Made by a program: the position numbers and the translations under genes
In this document: piece by piece, positions 1 to 8,164 of the stretch
Numbering within the stretch: position 1 is the stretch's first letter
Layout: every line of letters begins with the position of its first letter
Notes under the pieces: model-generated
Told to the model about the DNA's origin: nothing
Database searches by the model: none
Seen by the model: the letters and a program-made list of their open reading frames with translations, nothing else
Assembly (NCBI GenBank): GCA_022616415.1
Contig: JAKEEU010000018.1
Span: 1-64,000, forward strand
Direction: 5' to 3'
Source: Candidatus Zhuqueibacterota bacterium
GTDB taxonomy: Bacteria; Zhuqueibacterota; Zhuqueibacteria; Zhuqueibacterales; Zhuqueibacteraceae
DNA length: 64,000 nt

Positions 1-2
1 AA

Positions 3-1013
3 TTCAAGAAAGAAAAAGAACTTACGAACGATTATAACGCTTCCGACTGGGAGCGCCAAAAATCCAAAAATGCTCGATCACAACCTGCGGAATGTAGGTT
101 AGAAGATGACCACGGCAACCTCTGGCTCAGTACCTATAACGGGTTATCAAAATTCAATTCTCAAACGAAAGAATTTAAAAACTATGATGTTGGTGACGGG
201 CTGCAGAGCAAGGAGTTTAACGCTGGCGCCTATTACAAAAGCCGCAGAACCGGCGAGATGTTTTTCGGCGGCGTTAACGGGTTTAATTTCTTCCATCCCG
301 ACAGCGTCAAAGACAACCCCCACATTCCGCCGGTGGTTTTCACCGCTTTCAAACGCTATAGTCCCGATGAAGCCGAGGGAAAACCCATCATCGAAACCGG
401 TATTTCGGCAAAGCATGAGCTCACCCTTTCGTACAAAGACAAGGTTCTGGCTTTTGAGTTTGCCGCGCTAAGTTATCGCAAGACCCACAAGAATCAATAC
501 GCCTACAAGCTGGAAGGCTTTAGCGACAACTGGATTCATCTCGGCACCAAACGCGACCTCACGCTGACCGGCCTCGACCCTGGCAAGTACACTTTACGGG
601 TGAAAGGCTCCAATAACGACGGCGTGTGGAACGAAGAAGGCGCCTCGCTGAAAATCACCATCACCCCGCCGTGGTGGAGAACGAAATGGGCGTATGGGTT
701 TTATGGTCTGCTCTTCCTCGCCGGGGTTGTTGCGGTCGATCGTGTGCAGCGCCGGCGGTTGATCCGCAAAGAACGCGAGCGCACCATGCAGCGTGAGCTG
801 GAGCAGGCCCGCGAGATCGAGAAAGCTTATGGCGAGTTGAAAGCCACGCAACAGCAGCTCATCACACAGGAGAAGCTCGCCTCACTCGGCCAACTCACCG
901 CCGGCATCGCGCATGAGATCAAGAACCCGCTGAATTTTGTGAATAACTTTGCCGCGTTGTCGGTGGATTTGGCGGCGGAGCTGCGGGAAGAAATCATAAA
1001 ACGTAAAACGTAA
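3..1013 (+). CDS. Propeller/Y_Y_Y sensor histidine kinase, N-terminal piece (5' end outside window, 3' end broken)
   Basis: Membrane sensor of the two-component propeller class. The frame is open from base 3. From about base 105 it reads as a last propeller blade ([12 protein letters not shown]), then a Y_Y_Y domain (about 420-660), one transmembrane helix (about 690-750), a coiled coil, and a HisKA box [10 protein letters not shown] with the phosphoacceptor His at 912-914. It stops at 1013 just before the ATP-binding half, which continues in another frame at 1034. The first ~100 bases do not read as propeller in any frame, so the gene may also be damaged upstream. The domain calls are firm; that the protein is functional is doubtful. 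Confidence 0.8.
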   Translation, partial: FKKEKELTNDYNASDWERQKSKNARSQPAECRLEDDHGNLWLSTYNGLSKFNSQTKEFKNYDVGDGLQSKEFNAGAYYKSRRTGEMFFGGVNGFNFFHPDSVKDNPHIPPVVFTAFKRYSPDEAEGKPIIETGISAKHELTLSYKDKVLAFEFAALSYRKTHKNQYAYKLEGFSDNWIHLGTKRDLTLTGLDPGKYTLRVKGSNNDGVWNEEGASLKITITPPWWRTKWAYGFYGLLFLAGVVAVDRVQRRRLIRKERERTMQRELEQAREIEKAYGELKATQQQLITQEKLASLGQLTAGIAHEIKNPLNFVNNFAALSVDLAAELREEIIKRKT

Positions 1014-1033
1014 ATGGGGATGAGTTTGAAAAC

Positions 1034-1675
1034 ATGGAAGAGATTATCGCGATGCTGGAACAGAACGCGGAGAAGATCAACCACCACGGCAAGCGTGCGG
1101 GCAATATCGTGAAGAGCATGATGCAGCACGCACGCGGCTCCTCACACCAGCGCGAGCCAGCAGACATCAATCATTTGCTGGACGAGGCGGTGAATTTGGT
1201 TTATCACGGCATGCGCGCCAATGATCCCTCGTTCAACGTCACGATTGAAAGGGAATACGACGAGTCGATCGGCCAGCTCGAAGTCGTGCCGCAAGATATC
1301 ACCCGCGTGTTTTTGAATATGGTGAATAACGCCTGCTACGCGGCGTTTCAGAAGCAAAAAGCAAACAGCAAAGAGCAAAAAGCAAACGGGGATAGTTTTT
1401 CACCGACGATTGCGGTGGCAACCAAAAACTTGCGCGACCGCATCGAAATCCGCATTCGCGACAACGGGAACGGCATTCCGCCAGACATTCGCGAGAAGAT
1501 TTTCAATCCGTTTTTTACCACGAAGCCGACAGGACAAGGCATCGGCTTGGGTTTGTCGATCAGCCACGACATCATCGTACAAGAGCATCGCGGGGAAATT
1601 GTAGTGGAAACCGATGAAGGGAAATTTACGGAGTTTGTGATCAGCTTGCCACGGGAGATGAAACAGAAGAATTGA
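1034..1675 (+). CDS. Histidine kinase C-terminal half (dimerisation helix plus HATPase_c)
   Basis: Continuation of the kinase that stops at 1013. It begins in the second HisKA helix (EQNAEKINHHGKRA) and carries the HATPase N box (MVNNACYAAF), G1 box (DNGNGIPPDI), F box (FFTTKPTGQG) and G2 (GIGLGLSIS). The reading frame is open upstream only to a stop at 1004-1006. A 1-base frame change in the CGTAAA-rich stretch 996-1015 would restore one kinase of about 470 residues from base 258. A low-complexity insert KQKANSKEQKANGDS lies between the N and G1 boxes at 1348-1392. It is either a separate translated ATPase fragment or, more likely, half of a frameshifted gene. Confidence 0.75.
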   Translation: MEEIIAMLEQNAEKINHHGKRAGNIVKSMMQHARGSSHQREPADINHLLDEAVNLVYHGMRANDPSFNVTIEREYDESIGQLEVVPQDITRVFLNMVNNACYAAFQKQKANSKEQKANGDSFSPTIAVATKNLRDRIEIRIRDNGNGIPPDIREKIFNPFFTTKPTGQGIGLGLSISHDIIVQEHRGEIVVETDEGKFTEFVISLPREMKQKN

Positions 1676-1703
1676 AATCGGACGCGACAGCAGATATGGC
1701 AAT

Positions 1704-2558
1704 TCAAGTCAGTAACCGTTCTACTTCTTCAACGGAGATTCCGGTCATATCGGCCATCTGTTCTTTGCCATAGCCTTTCTGTTGCAAGGCGCGAAGAATT
1801 CGTTGCTGGCCGATTTGTTCTCCTTCGAACCGGCCTTGTTGCAACCCTTCTTTGCGGGCGGCAGTGGCGATGCCGCGCTCGTCCTGCATGCGAACCGAGG
1901 TGGCGTCGTAGGCCTCCCACTCATCTTTGGTCATGTTGGCGCGATTGGCGATCTCAAAGGCTTTGCGGAACGGCTCGTGGTTCAGCTTCTCCGGAATCAC
2001 CTCCAGCCGGCCGGCGTGCTTGAGGAAATAGCACCACTTCTCAATGGTCGATTCCAATTCGGCCTCGGTTTTGGTGAATTTGGGCAGCTCGATGAAATAA
2101 TGCCGGATCTCATCGAGGTAACAATTGTTGGAAATGGTCTCGCGAAATTCGTGGCAAGAGAGATAATGCTCGAACTCACGAAACATGGTGAAATCGACGA
2201 TGGTAATGGCGATGACCTGATTGAGCTTGGGATAGTCTTGCCCCGCTGGAATCTGGCCGACGTAAGCTTTACAGGCGTTATACTGAATGCGCTTGCCAAA
2301 ACCCTCGGCATATTGCACCTGCATCTCTACCACGAAATGCACGCCACGATGGTCGCGGCATTTCACGTCCAAATAGCTGTGTTTGAGGGTCGAGATTTTC
2401 GGCGCTTGATAAGGATTGAGGATAGTGACTTCGGCAATGGCGTGGCTTCCTTCCAGCCCGAGCACAGCATTGAGGAAACTGATCAGAACTTCTTTGGCCT
2501 GGTCGTTGCCAAAGATTTTTTTGAATGCGAAGTCGGTTCGCGGATCGGCGAATTGCAT
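1704..2558 (-). CDS. Rpn-family recombination-promoting nuclease / PD-(D/E)XK putative transposase
   Basis: A 284-residue protein of the PDDEXK_2 (Rpn/RpnA-like) family, DNA endonucleases that stimulate RecA-independent recombination. The N-terminus (TDFAFKKIFGN) is the family signature. The nuclease core is visible as YLDVKCRD followed by HFVVEMQVQ, giving the D...ExQ metal-binding set. The C-terminus ends in a short helix (ADMTGISVEEVERLL) typical of the family. It stands alone, on the strand opposite the broken kinase. Many genomes carry several copies, and it may be mobile. Family call is firm; cellular role is not. Confidence 0.9.
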   Translation of the reverse strand: MQFADPRTDFAFKKIFGNDQAKEVLISFLNAVLGLEGSHAIAEVTILNPYQAPKISTLKHSYLDVKCRDHRGVHFVVEMQVQYAEGFGKRIQYNACKAYVGQIPAGQDYPKLNQVIAITIVDFTMFREFEHYLSCHEFRETISNNCYLDEIRHYFIELPKFTKTEAELESTIEKWCYFLKHAGRLEVIPEKLNHEPFRKAFEIANRANMTKDEWEAYDATSVRMQDERGIATAARKEGLQQGRFEGEQIGQQRILRALQQKGYGKEQMADMTGISVEEVERLLT

Positions 2559-2734
2559 GATTCATTCTCCTTACAGGCGCTGGCCTGCACGAACGCTAGG
2601 TGGATCTTGGCTAGGCTACATCAGCGTGTTATAATATAACACGCACGAAGAAGAAAAGCAAATGCAATTTCATTCCGTTTCTTCCGACGAAACCAACGGG
2701 ACAGAGCGCAGGCCCGGGACCCTCGGTTAGTTTT

Positions 2735-3913
2735 TCATGGCGCGCTTCGCGGCCCTTTGTGATCGCGAATTTGCCGCAAGATTTTAAGCATGGCTTCGAT
2801 AGAAGTCCGCGCTTTTTTTGGTGATTCCTTTTTCTCAATGCATGAAATAAACTCAGCATAAGCGCGCTCAAAAGCAAGATAAGGCAGCCGGAGCAATTCG
2901 CCTTCCATCATCTCAAATCCCTCCAAGTAGGCTTCTTCGGCCAATTGCACGGCGTAGGCAGAATCGCCGCGTTGATAAGCGGCCAAACTTTGTTTCAAGC
3001 CCGTTTCAGTGGACGTGATATAATCATCCATCACCAACTCCGGCGGATTTTGCCGATGGTAATCAACCACGTGCTTGAGATACGACGATGAATCGGCGTG
3101 CGGCAAACGCTGCTGCAACGCAATGAGGGCGGCCAATTCGATATTGTTTTTCGTCGCTAATTCTGGCAAAGTCAGTTTTTGCGATGCCGCCGGCGCCACC
3201 GGTTGAAAGTCCCGCCGCAGCGTCATCAAATAAAACGCGAGGTTCCAACGCGGCCTCGGCGCCCAGGCCTCTGAAAATGATGGCATGGCCGTGCCCTCCA
3301 CCCCGAAGGTAATGGCATGATAAAACTGCCACGGCGTTAAGACATTCATGCGTTCAGGGTCGGTAAAATCACGCGGTCTGGGATTTAACGTATCGGCCGC
3401 TGGTCCGTTGCCGGCGCCGCGCAAGCCGTGGCACGAAGCGCAATTCTCTTCAAACAAGATTTTGCCATAACCCAGATCGGGTGTGCGCCGCGGCGCCACG
3501 GACAGATCTTTTTCTTTGACTAAAATCGCTGTCGTCTCTTCGCAGATTTTGCGAATTTGCGGCAGGGCGGCTCGTGCGGCGATCAAGTCTTCGAGCTGGC
3601 GCAATTTGTTCAACGTTTGCTGCTGCACGCCGGTTGACGATTGATAAATTCTTGCCGCGTCACGGGAGAATCTTTGCATTTCGCCGTATTCGAGCGAATC
3701 GATGATTTGGCCGTTTTGCACCGCGCGGTCATAATCCGCGGCCAAATATTGCAAAAGAAAAATCAGCCGCTGATTTGACTCCGATGAGCCTGCGGCCAGC
3801 ACACCGCCTTGCTCTCCTGCTTCGCCGTCCGATGAAAAAATATGCCGATGAATCGTCGTTGCCTCGATGAGCAAAAGGATTGCCCAAAAAACTGGGATCA
3901 AAATGCGTTTCAT
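2735..3913 (-). CDS. Exported cytochrome c with FTR1-type periplasmic domain but no permease
   Basis: The protein of 392 residues has an N-terminal signal/anchor segment, a helical region, a mono-haem cytochrome c domain (CASCH at residues 158-162, candidate Met ligand GTAMPSF near 210) and a C-terminal helical region with AAYQRGDSAYAVQLAEEAYL followed by EGFE. That last motif is characteristic of the extracytoplasmic part of cytochrome c/FTR1 iron permeases, which normally continues into seven membrane helices with REGLE motifs. Here the protein ends after about 50 more residues and no permease follows. It could be a periplasmic electron-transfer or iron-oxidation partner for a permease elsewhere. 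A good ribosome site (AGGACGG) precedes the ATG. Confidence 0.8.
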   Translation of the reverse strand: MKRILIPVFWAILLLIEATTIHRHIFSSDGEAGEQGGVLAAGSSESNQRLIFLLQYLAADYDRAVQNGQIIDSLEYGEMQRFSRDAARIYQSSTGVQQQTLNKLRQLEDLIAARAALPQIRKICEETTAILVKEKDLSVAPRRTPDLGYGKILFEENCASCHGLRGAGNGPAADTLNPRPRDFTDPERMNVLTPWQFYHAITFGVEGTAMPSFSEAWAPRPRWNLAFYLMTLRRDFQPVAPAASQKLTLPELATKNNIELAALIALQQRLPHADSSSYLKHVVDYHRQNPPELVMDDYITSTETGLKQSLAAYQRGDSAYAVQLAEEAYLEGFEMMEGELLRLPYLAFERAYAEFISCIEKKESPKKARTSIEAMLKILRQIRDHKGPRSAP

Positions 3914-4078
3914 TGTGCCGTCCTGGTAATTTCGAGCAAAAGCCTCTCGTATACGTCATGATCAGCGCGGGCAGCCGGAGAGCGCATGGAAGAAAATCTC
4001 GAAAGCCGATGACCAATTAACGATCAAACGGTACCTTCAAAACGAAAGGATTGCGTAAAAGGACGGCGCCCCGATGCG

Positions 4079-5875
4079 TTACTGCACCAACGTTTTCAAC
4101 TCTTCCAAAAACGCTTGCATCACGCGCAAGCCGCTCTCCCAAAATTCCGCGCGGCGGATGTCGAATCCCATTTTCTTAATCATGTTTTCCGGCGAGTCCG
4201 AGCCGCCGGTTTCCAGCAATTCGATATAGCGCGGAATGAAGCTCTTCCCTTCTTCTTCAAAACGATTGAAGAGCGCCAACACCAGCAGCGCGCCGAACGT
4301 GTAGGCGTAGCAATAGAACCGCGTGTGAATGAAATGCGGAATCGCCGCCCAGTACCATTTTTGCTCCGGCAAAAAATCGACCGCGTCGCCGTACATTTCG
4401 GTCCGGCGCGCCGTCCACAACTGGCAAAGCTGTGTCGCTGAGAGCCGCTCTTTCGCACCCTGCAGGTGCGCGTCGAACTCGAAGCGCGTGTAATAATTTT
4501 GCGTGTGAATGGTCGCGAACAAATCCTCCAATTTGCCGGTCAAGATGGCGATGCGCAGCTCGCGTTCTTTCACCTCAGCGAGCAGCTTGCGCGTCAGCAG
4601 CATTTCGGCAAATACCGAAGCGGTTTCCGCGGCAACCAACGGCGGCTGATAATTGAAGATGGTCTGCTTGCGGCCCGCAAGAAAATCGTGCAACGCGTGA
4701 CCAAGCTCGTGCGCCAGCGTATAAACATTGTCGATGTCGTCGTTGTAGCTCATCAAAATGTAGGGATGGTGCCCCGGCACGGTTCCCTCGCAATACGCTC
4801 CGCCGCGTTTGTTTGGCCGCACCTCGGCGTCGATCCAGCGCCGGTCAAACATCTGCTGCGCCAGGCGGCGAAACTCCGGCGAAAAATTTTCGAAAGCTTG
4901 CAGCACGAGATGTTTGCCTTCGTCGTACGTAACCACCTCGCGCTTTTGCGAGACCGGCGCAATCAAATCGCAGCCGCGCACTTTGGGCATGCTCAACAAC
5001 CTGGCTTTGAGCGCATAATATTCCTGCGCCAAATGATTGTGCGCCGTCGTCACCGCCATCATCGTCTCGACGATCTCCGGCGCGAGGCGGTTGCGCAAGT
5101 GTGCCGGCGCCATCGGGCTTTTGTAACTGCGCATCTCCATTTCCAGCGCGTGATCTTTGAGCATGGCGTTGAAGACGTTGGTAAAAATGATTTCGTTCTC
5201 GCCGTAGCGGCCGTCGTAAGCCCGTTTCGCGCGCGCGCGCAAATCCGGCTCCGGCCGGCGCAGGAGATTGCGCACCTCCTCCCCCGTCAACGTCTTCATC
5301 TCGCCTTCCACTTCCAATTGCCACGCAAAAGCCGCGGTGTATTCGGTGTATAAATTCACCAGCGCATGCTTGCCGGACAAATCTTTTTTGTTGATGACTT
5401 GCTCTTCTTTCTCGGAAAGCGTATACGGCGTGTACAAACGCACGCCCTCGAGATAATGGCGATACAGATCGAGCTTGCCGCTCGCCAGCAGCCGCTCAAA
5501 TCGGGCCGGCGGAATTTGCTGCACCTCCAGCTCGAAAAAGAGCAAAAGATTTTGCACCTGCGCCATCACCTCTTGGCACCGCGCGTAAAGCGCTTTGAAG
5601 GCATCGTCTGCCGTATTCGCCGTGAACGCCAGAAACGCATAAATCGCCGGCTTGTAGGTTTTCGTATAAATCGCTTCCAGCGCGATGATCGCGCTGTGCA
5701 AAGTTTCTGCTTGCAAATCGTTTTCCGCGATTTTGCCGCGATACGTCGTCGCAAAGTTTTCCGCCTGCGCCACGGCAGTTTTGAGATCAGCTTCCACATG
5801 CTCATCCGCAGCGCTCGCGTAAAAATCCGAAATATCCCAGCGCATGCCCCTGGCCTTCAAATTCTTTTCCGTCAT
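4079..5875 (-). CDS. pepF: M3-family oligoendopeptidase F
   Basis: Cytoplasmic zinc metallopeptidase that cleaves short peptides. The 598-residue length is normal for the family. The catalytic HELGH lies at residues 389-393 within TLAHELGHALHDF, with the downstream Glu in ETASVFAEML, and the C-terminal part has the usual YTFGALLVLALF region. The start MTEKNLKARGMRWDISDFY matches typical PepF N-termini and is preceded by GGAAAGGAAA. It is a single gene on the minus strand with no obvious operon partner. Confidence 0.95.
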   Translation of the reverse strand: MTEKNLKARGMRWDISDFYASAADEHVEADLKTAVAQAENFATTYRGKIAENDLQAETLHSAIIALEAIYTKTYKPAIYAFLAFTANTADDAFKALYARCQEVMAQVQNLLLFFELEVQQIPPARFERLLASGKLDLYRHYLEGVRLYTPYTLSEKEEQVINKKDLSGKHALVNLYTEYTAAFAWQLEVEGEMKTLTGEEVRNLLRRPEPDLRARAKRAYDGRYGENEIIFTNVFNAMLKDHALEMEMRSYKSPMAPAHLRNRLAPEIVETMMAVTTAHNHLAQEYYALKARLLSMPKVRGCDLIAPVSQKREVVTYDEGKHLVLQAFENFSPEFRRLAQQMFDRRWIDAEVRPNKRGGAYCEGTVPGHHPYILMSYNDDIDNVYTLAHELGHALHDFLAGRKQTIFNYQPPLVAAETASVFAEMLLTRKLLAEVKERELRIAILTGKLEDLFATIHTQNYYTRFEFDAHLQGAKERLSATQLCQLWTARRTEMYGDAVDFLPEQKWYWAAIPHFIHTRFYCYAYTFGALLVLALFNRFEEEGKSFIPRYIELLETGGSDSPENMIKKMGFDIRRAEFWESGLRVMQAFLEELKTLVQ

Positions 5876-6044
5876 CGGAGTTTCCTTTCCGTAAAAAATG
5901 TCGTGAGATAAAGTTTGTCCAATTTAGGCAACGCGCGATTGGAATGCAAATAAAAAATGCGTGAGAAAAAACTTGCTTTGCTTTTTGGCTATTGCTATCT
6001 TTGAAAGAGCGATTTAAGCAATTTGTTGCAACACAGTTTCTTAA

Positions 6045-6107
6045 CCCACTGATTGAAGAATCCCACCAATTATGCTTTTTTATCTGTGGGTTTCTTCAAT
6101 CAGTGGG
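6045..6107. repeat. Palindromic repeat family A, copy 1
   Basis: A 63-bp hairpin in the 267-bp gap between pepF and the NAT-like gene. The outer arms CCCACTGATTGAAGAA and TTCTTCAATCAGTGGG are perfect complements, and shorter inner arms (TCCCACC / TGTGGG) surround an AT-rich loop. The same double-arm design recurs at 24130-24196 and 41543-41609. It could act as a REP-like or bidirectional terminator element. Confidence 0.85.
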
Positions 6108-6142
6108 TAAAGCCTTTTGGGGATTTTCCCAACACGTGACGA

Positions 6143-7021
6143 ATGAAAGCGACGCAACCATTTCTAATAGCTGCTAACCGACAAGGATATGCCCTCGATC
6201 CGGCGCAGCACGATGAGGGTGTGCAACTTTTTTTGCAGCAATACGCCATCTCACCGCGCCGGCACGCCAACATAGAAGTGCTGCGGGAAATTCTTGCCGG
6301 CTTCGCGAATTTGCCTTACGAGAATCTCAGCAAGATCATCAAATTCAATCGCTGTGGCGAGAACGGCGCGCAACGATTGCGCCTGCCGGAGGAGGTGATT
6401 GAAGATCATTTGCGCTGGCGTCTCGGCGGCACGTGCTTCTCTCTAACTTTTTTCTTGCAAACTGTTCTTCTGCACCACGGCTTCGCCTGCTACGTCGTGA
6501 TGGGCGACATGCGCGCCGGCAGAAATATTCATTGTGCCATGGTGGTCATGTTGGACGGCGCGAGACATTTGGTCGACCCCGGCTATTTGCTGCGCCTGCC
6601 GATGGCGCTCGATCCGGCCAAGCCCCGGTTATATCATACCGAATTTACCGGCGTGGAATTGCGTTTCGATCCGTTACACGAAGCTTACGACGTTTTCACG
6701 TTCAATCGCCAGGAAATCAAATGGCGCTATCGCTTCGCGGATCGCCCCACCTCGCCGGAGGAATTTCTTGAACACTGGCAGGCCTCGTTCCACCGCAACA
6801 GCATGCACGGCCTCTGCCTCACCCGCGCCACTGAAGATGAATTGATTTTCATTCACAAAGATTTCATGCGAGTCACTTCGCTGGAAGGCAAGCGCAACGT
6901 ACCCATTAAGCGCAACTACCACGAAACGATCCAACAACTGTTTGGTATCGCGCCGGAGTACGTCGAACAGGCAATGGCGGCGCTGCGGGAGAACATGGCG
7001 AGAGAAAGGCGGAGAGCGTAA
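6143..7021 (+). CDS. Arylamine N-acetyltransferase-like protein
   Basis: 292 residues with the Cys-His-Asp triad of the arylamine N-acetyltransferase family: Cys98 in RLGGTCFSL, His130 in NIHCAMVV and Asp145 in HLVDPGYLL. The N-terminal ANLPYENLSK helical region also fits. Family members move an acetyl or acyl group from CoA to arylamines, or build amide links in natural products; the substrate cannot be read here. No convincing ribosome site precedes the chosen ATG, which lies just after palindrome copy 1. The next gene (DUF4416) follows by 25 bases and is probably cotranscribed. Confidence 0.85.
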   Translation: MKATQPFLIAANRQGYALDPAQHDEGVQLFLQQYAISPRRHANIEVLREILAGFANLPYENLSKIIKFNRCGENGAQRLRLPEEVIEDHLRWRLGGTCFSLTFFLQTVLLHHGFACYVVMGDMRAGRNIHCAMVVMLDGARHLVDPGYLLRLPMALDPAKPRLYHTEFTGVELRFDPLHEAYDVFTFNRQEIKWRYRFADRPTSPEEFLEHWQASFHRNSMHGLCLTRATEDELIFIHKDFMRVTSLEGKRNVPIKRNYHETIQQLFGIAPEYVEQAMAALRENMARERRRA

Positions 7022-7046
7022 GACGTAAAGCGTAAGGCGTAAAAAT

Positions 7047-7586
7047 ATGGCAATTCCCCATTCACCCTTGCCGGTCAAGCTCGTCATCACGGTTCTCTAT
7101 TCGGATGAGAACCGGCTTGCTGTCGCGCGCGAGCGACTGGTTCAACAATTCGGCCCGATTGATTTCACCAGCGCGCCGTTCCCTTTCGAGGTGACCGACT
7201 ATTACGTGCCGGAGATGGGATCACCCATCGTGCGCCTGTTTTATGCCTTCGAGAAACTCGTTTCACCCGGCGCTCTCGCGAGCATCAAGCTCTCGACCAA
7301 TATAATCGAAGACGAGCTGGCCACTAACGGCCAACGTCAGGTGAATCTCGATCCGGGCTATCTCGATCCCGACAAGTTCGTGCTGGCCTCGGGGAAATAC
7401 AACGGCCAGAAAATTTATTTGTCGGATGGCATTTGGGCGGACTTGACGTTGCACTATGAAAAAGGGCATTTCAGCGCTTATCCGTGGAGCTTTCCGGATT
7501 TTCGCAGCGGGGAATATGAGAAGGTATTTCTGCGGATGCGGGAGATTTATAAGGGGCAGTTGAAACGCGGTGAGAAAAGAATTTGA
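7047..7586 (+). CDS. DUF4416 family protein
   Basis: 179 residues matching the DUF4416 family in motif order: VLYSDENRL near the start, FPFEVTDYYVPEMG, YAFEKLVSPG, NLDPGYLDPDKFVLAS and the C-terminal DFRSGEY. No function is established. It lies 25 bases after the acetyltransferase gene. The short spacer 7017-7043 is made of CGTAA(A/G)(A/G)-type repeats, the same low-complexity word found at the break in the sensor kinase near base 1000. Confidence 0.9.
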   Translation: MAIPHSPLPVKLVITVLYSDENRLAVARERLVQQFGPIDFTSAPFPFEVTDYYVPEMGSPIVRLFYAFEKLVSPGALASIKLSTNIIEDELATNGQRQVNLDPGYLDPDKFVLASGKYNGQKIYLSDGIWADLTLHYEKGHFSAYPWSFPDFRSGEYEKVFLRMREIYKGQLKRGEKRI

Positions 7587-7592
7587 GCATTG

Positions 7593-7770
7593 TTAAATTT
7601 GCGGCCCGCGCAAAAATTCGAGCTTGCCGTCGATACCGTTCAGCCGCAGGTCGAAGTAGTTGAGTATATCGCGGCCTAAAATAACGTAATCCTTGGCGCC
7701 AACGATGACCGGCACTTGACGAAAAATCCAATCGTGGATTGATTTGGCTATTATAATTGTATTTGACCAA
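7593..7770 (-). pseudogene. Retropepsin-like aspartic protease, internally deleted relic
   Basis: On the minus strand the N-terminal signature VKYNYNSQINP of the retroviral-type aspartyl protease family appears at about 7735-7770. It is followed, in another frame, by the family C-terminus DYVILGRDILNYFDLRLNG at about 7620-7690, ending in a stop at 7593-7595. The middle third, which should hold the catalytic D-T/S-G loop, is missing. The relic lies 4 bases after the DUF5678 gene, as expected for a two-gene unit. Similarity to both ends is by eye; the deletion is directly visible. Confidence 0.7.
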
Positions 7771-7774
7771 ACGA

Positions 7775-8080
7775 TTACCTCCAGCCCTTTCGTGGTGAAC
7801 GCATTTTTATAACTGGCAGGTTTTCATCAACAAGTTGTATGTATACTTCAGTCTTGGGAAACCGCTCACGGACTCGTAATAACACATCGCGAACAGAATC
7901 ACCAACGTCGACAACTTGACCATTATGAACAGCAACCCATTTTCCGCGCAATGTTTTCAGGAGTTCCGGCAGCATGAAAAAAAACGCCTGTTCGTCGCGC
8001 AGCCACGGGTCGTCTTCGATTTTGGGTATAGGCAGTTGCGGCGCTTCGAAGACCTGAACTTGATCCTGAATCTCCGGCAT
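7775..8080 (-). CDS. DUF5678 domain-containing protein
   Basis: 101-residue cytoplasmic protein. The core LRGKWVAVHNGQVVDVGDS followed by VRERFPKTEVYIQLV is the DUF5678 pattern (Lys-Trp-Val-Ala...Gly-x-Val). Such genes often sit just upstream of a small retropepsin-like protease gene, and here the relic of one follows directly. The start is preceded by AAAGGTG. No biochemical role is known; the pairing suggests a toxin-antitoxin-like or regulatory partnership, which is inference. Confidence 0.8.
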   Translation of the reverse strand: MPEIQDQVQVFEAPQLPIPKIEDDPWLRDEQAFFFMLPELLKTLRGKWVAVHNGQVVDVGDSVRDVLLRVRERFPKTEVYIQLVDENLPVIKMRSPRKGWR

Positions 8081-8164
8081 GATGCACCTTTTTGAAAAAT
8101 TGTGGTTACCTTATTTACAGCAAGATACTAAATCATAAAATACTTATCAAGCATTTTTTTATAA

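Noticed and set aside
996-1034. Programmed ribosomal frameshift in the sensor kinase
   Set aside because: No slippery heptamer with a following structure is evident; a repeat-length mutation explains the break more simply.
4466-5353. 295-codon open frame antisense to pepF
   Set aside because: It mirrors the codon structure of a clear M3 peptidase and has no family features or ribosome site.
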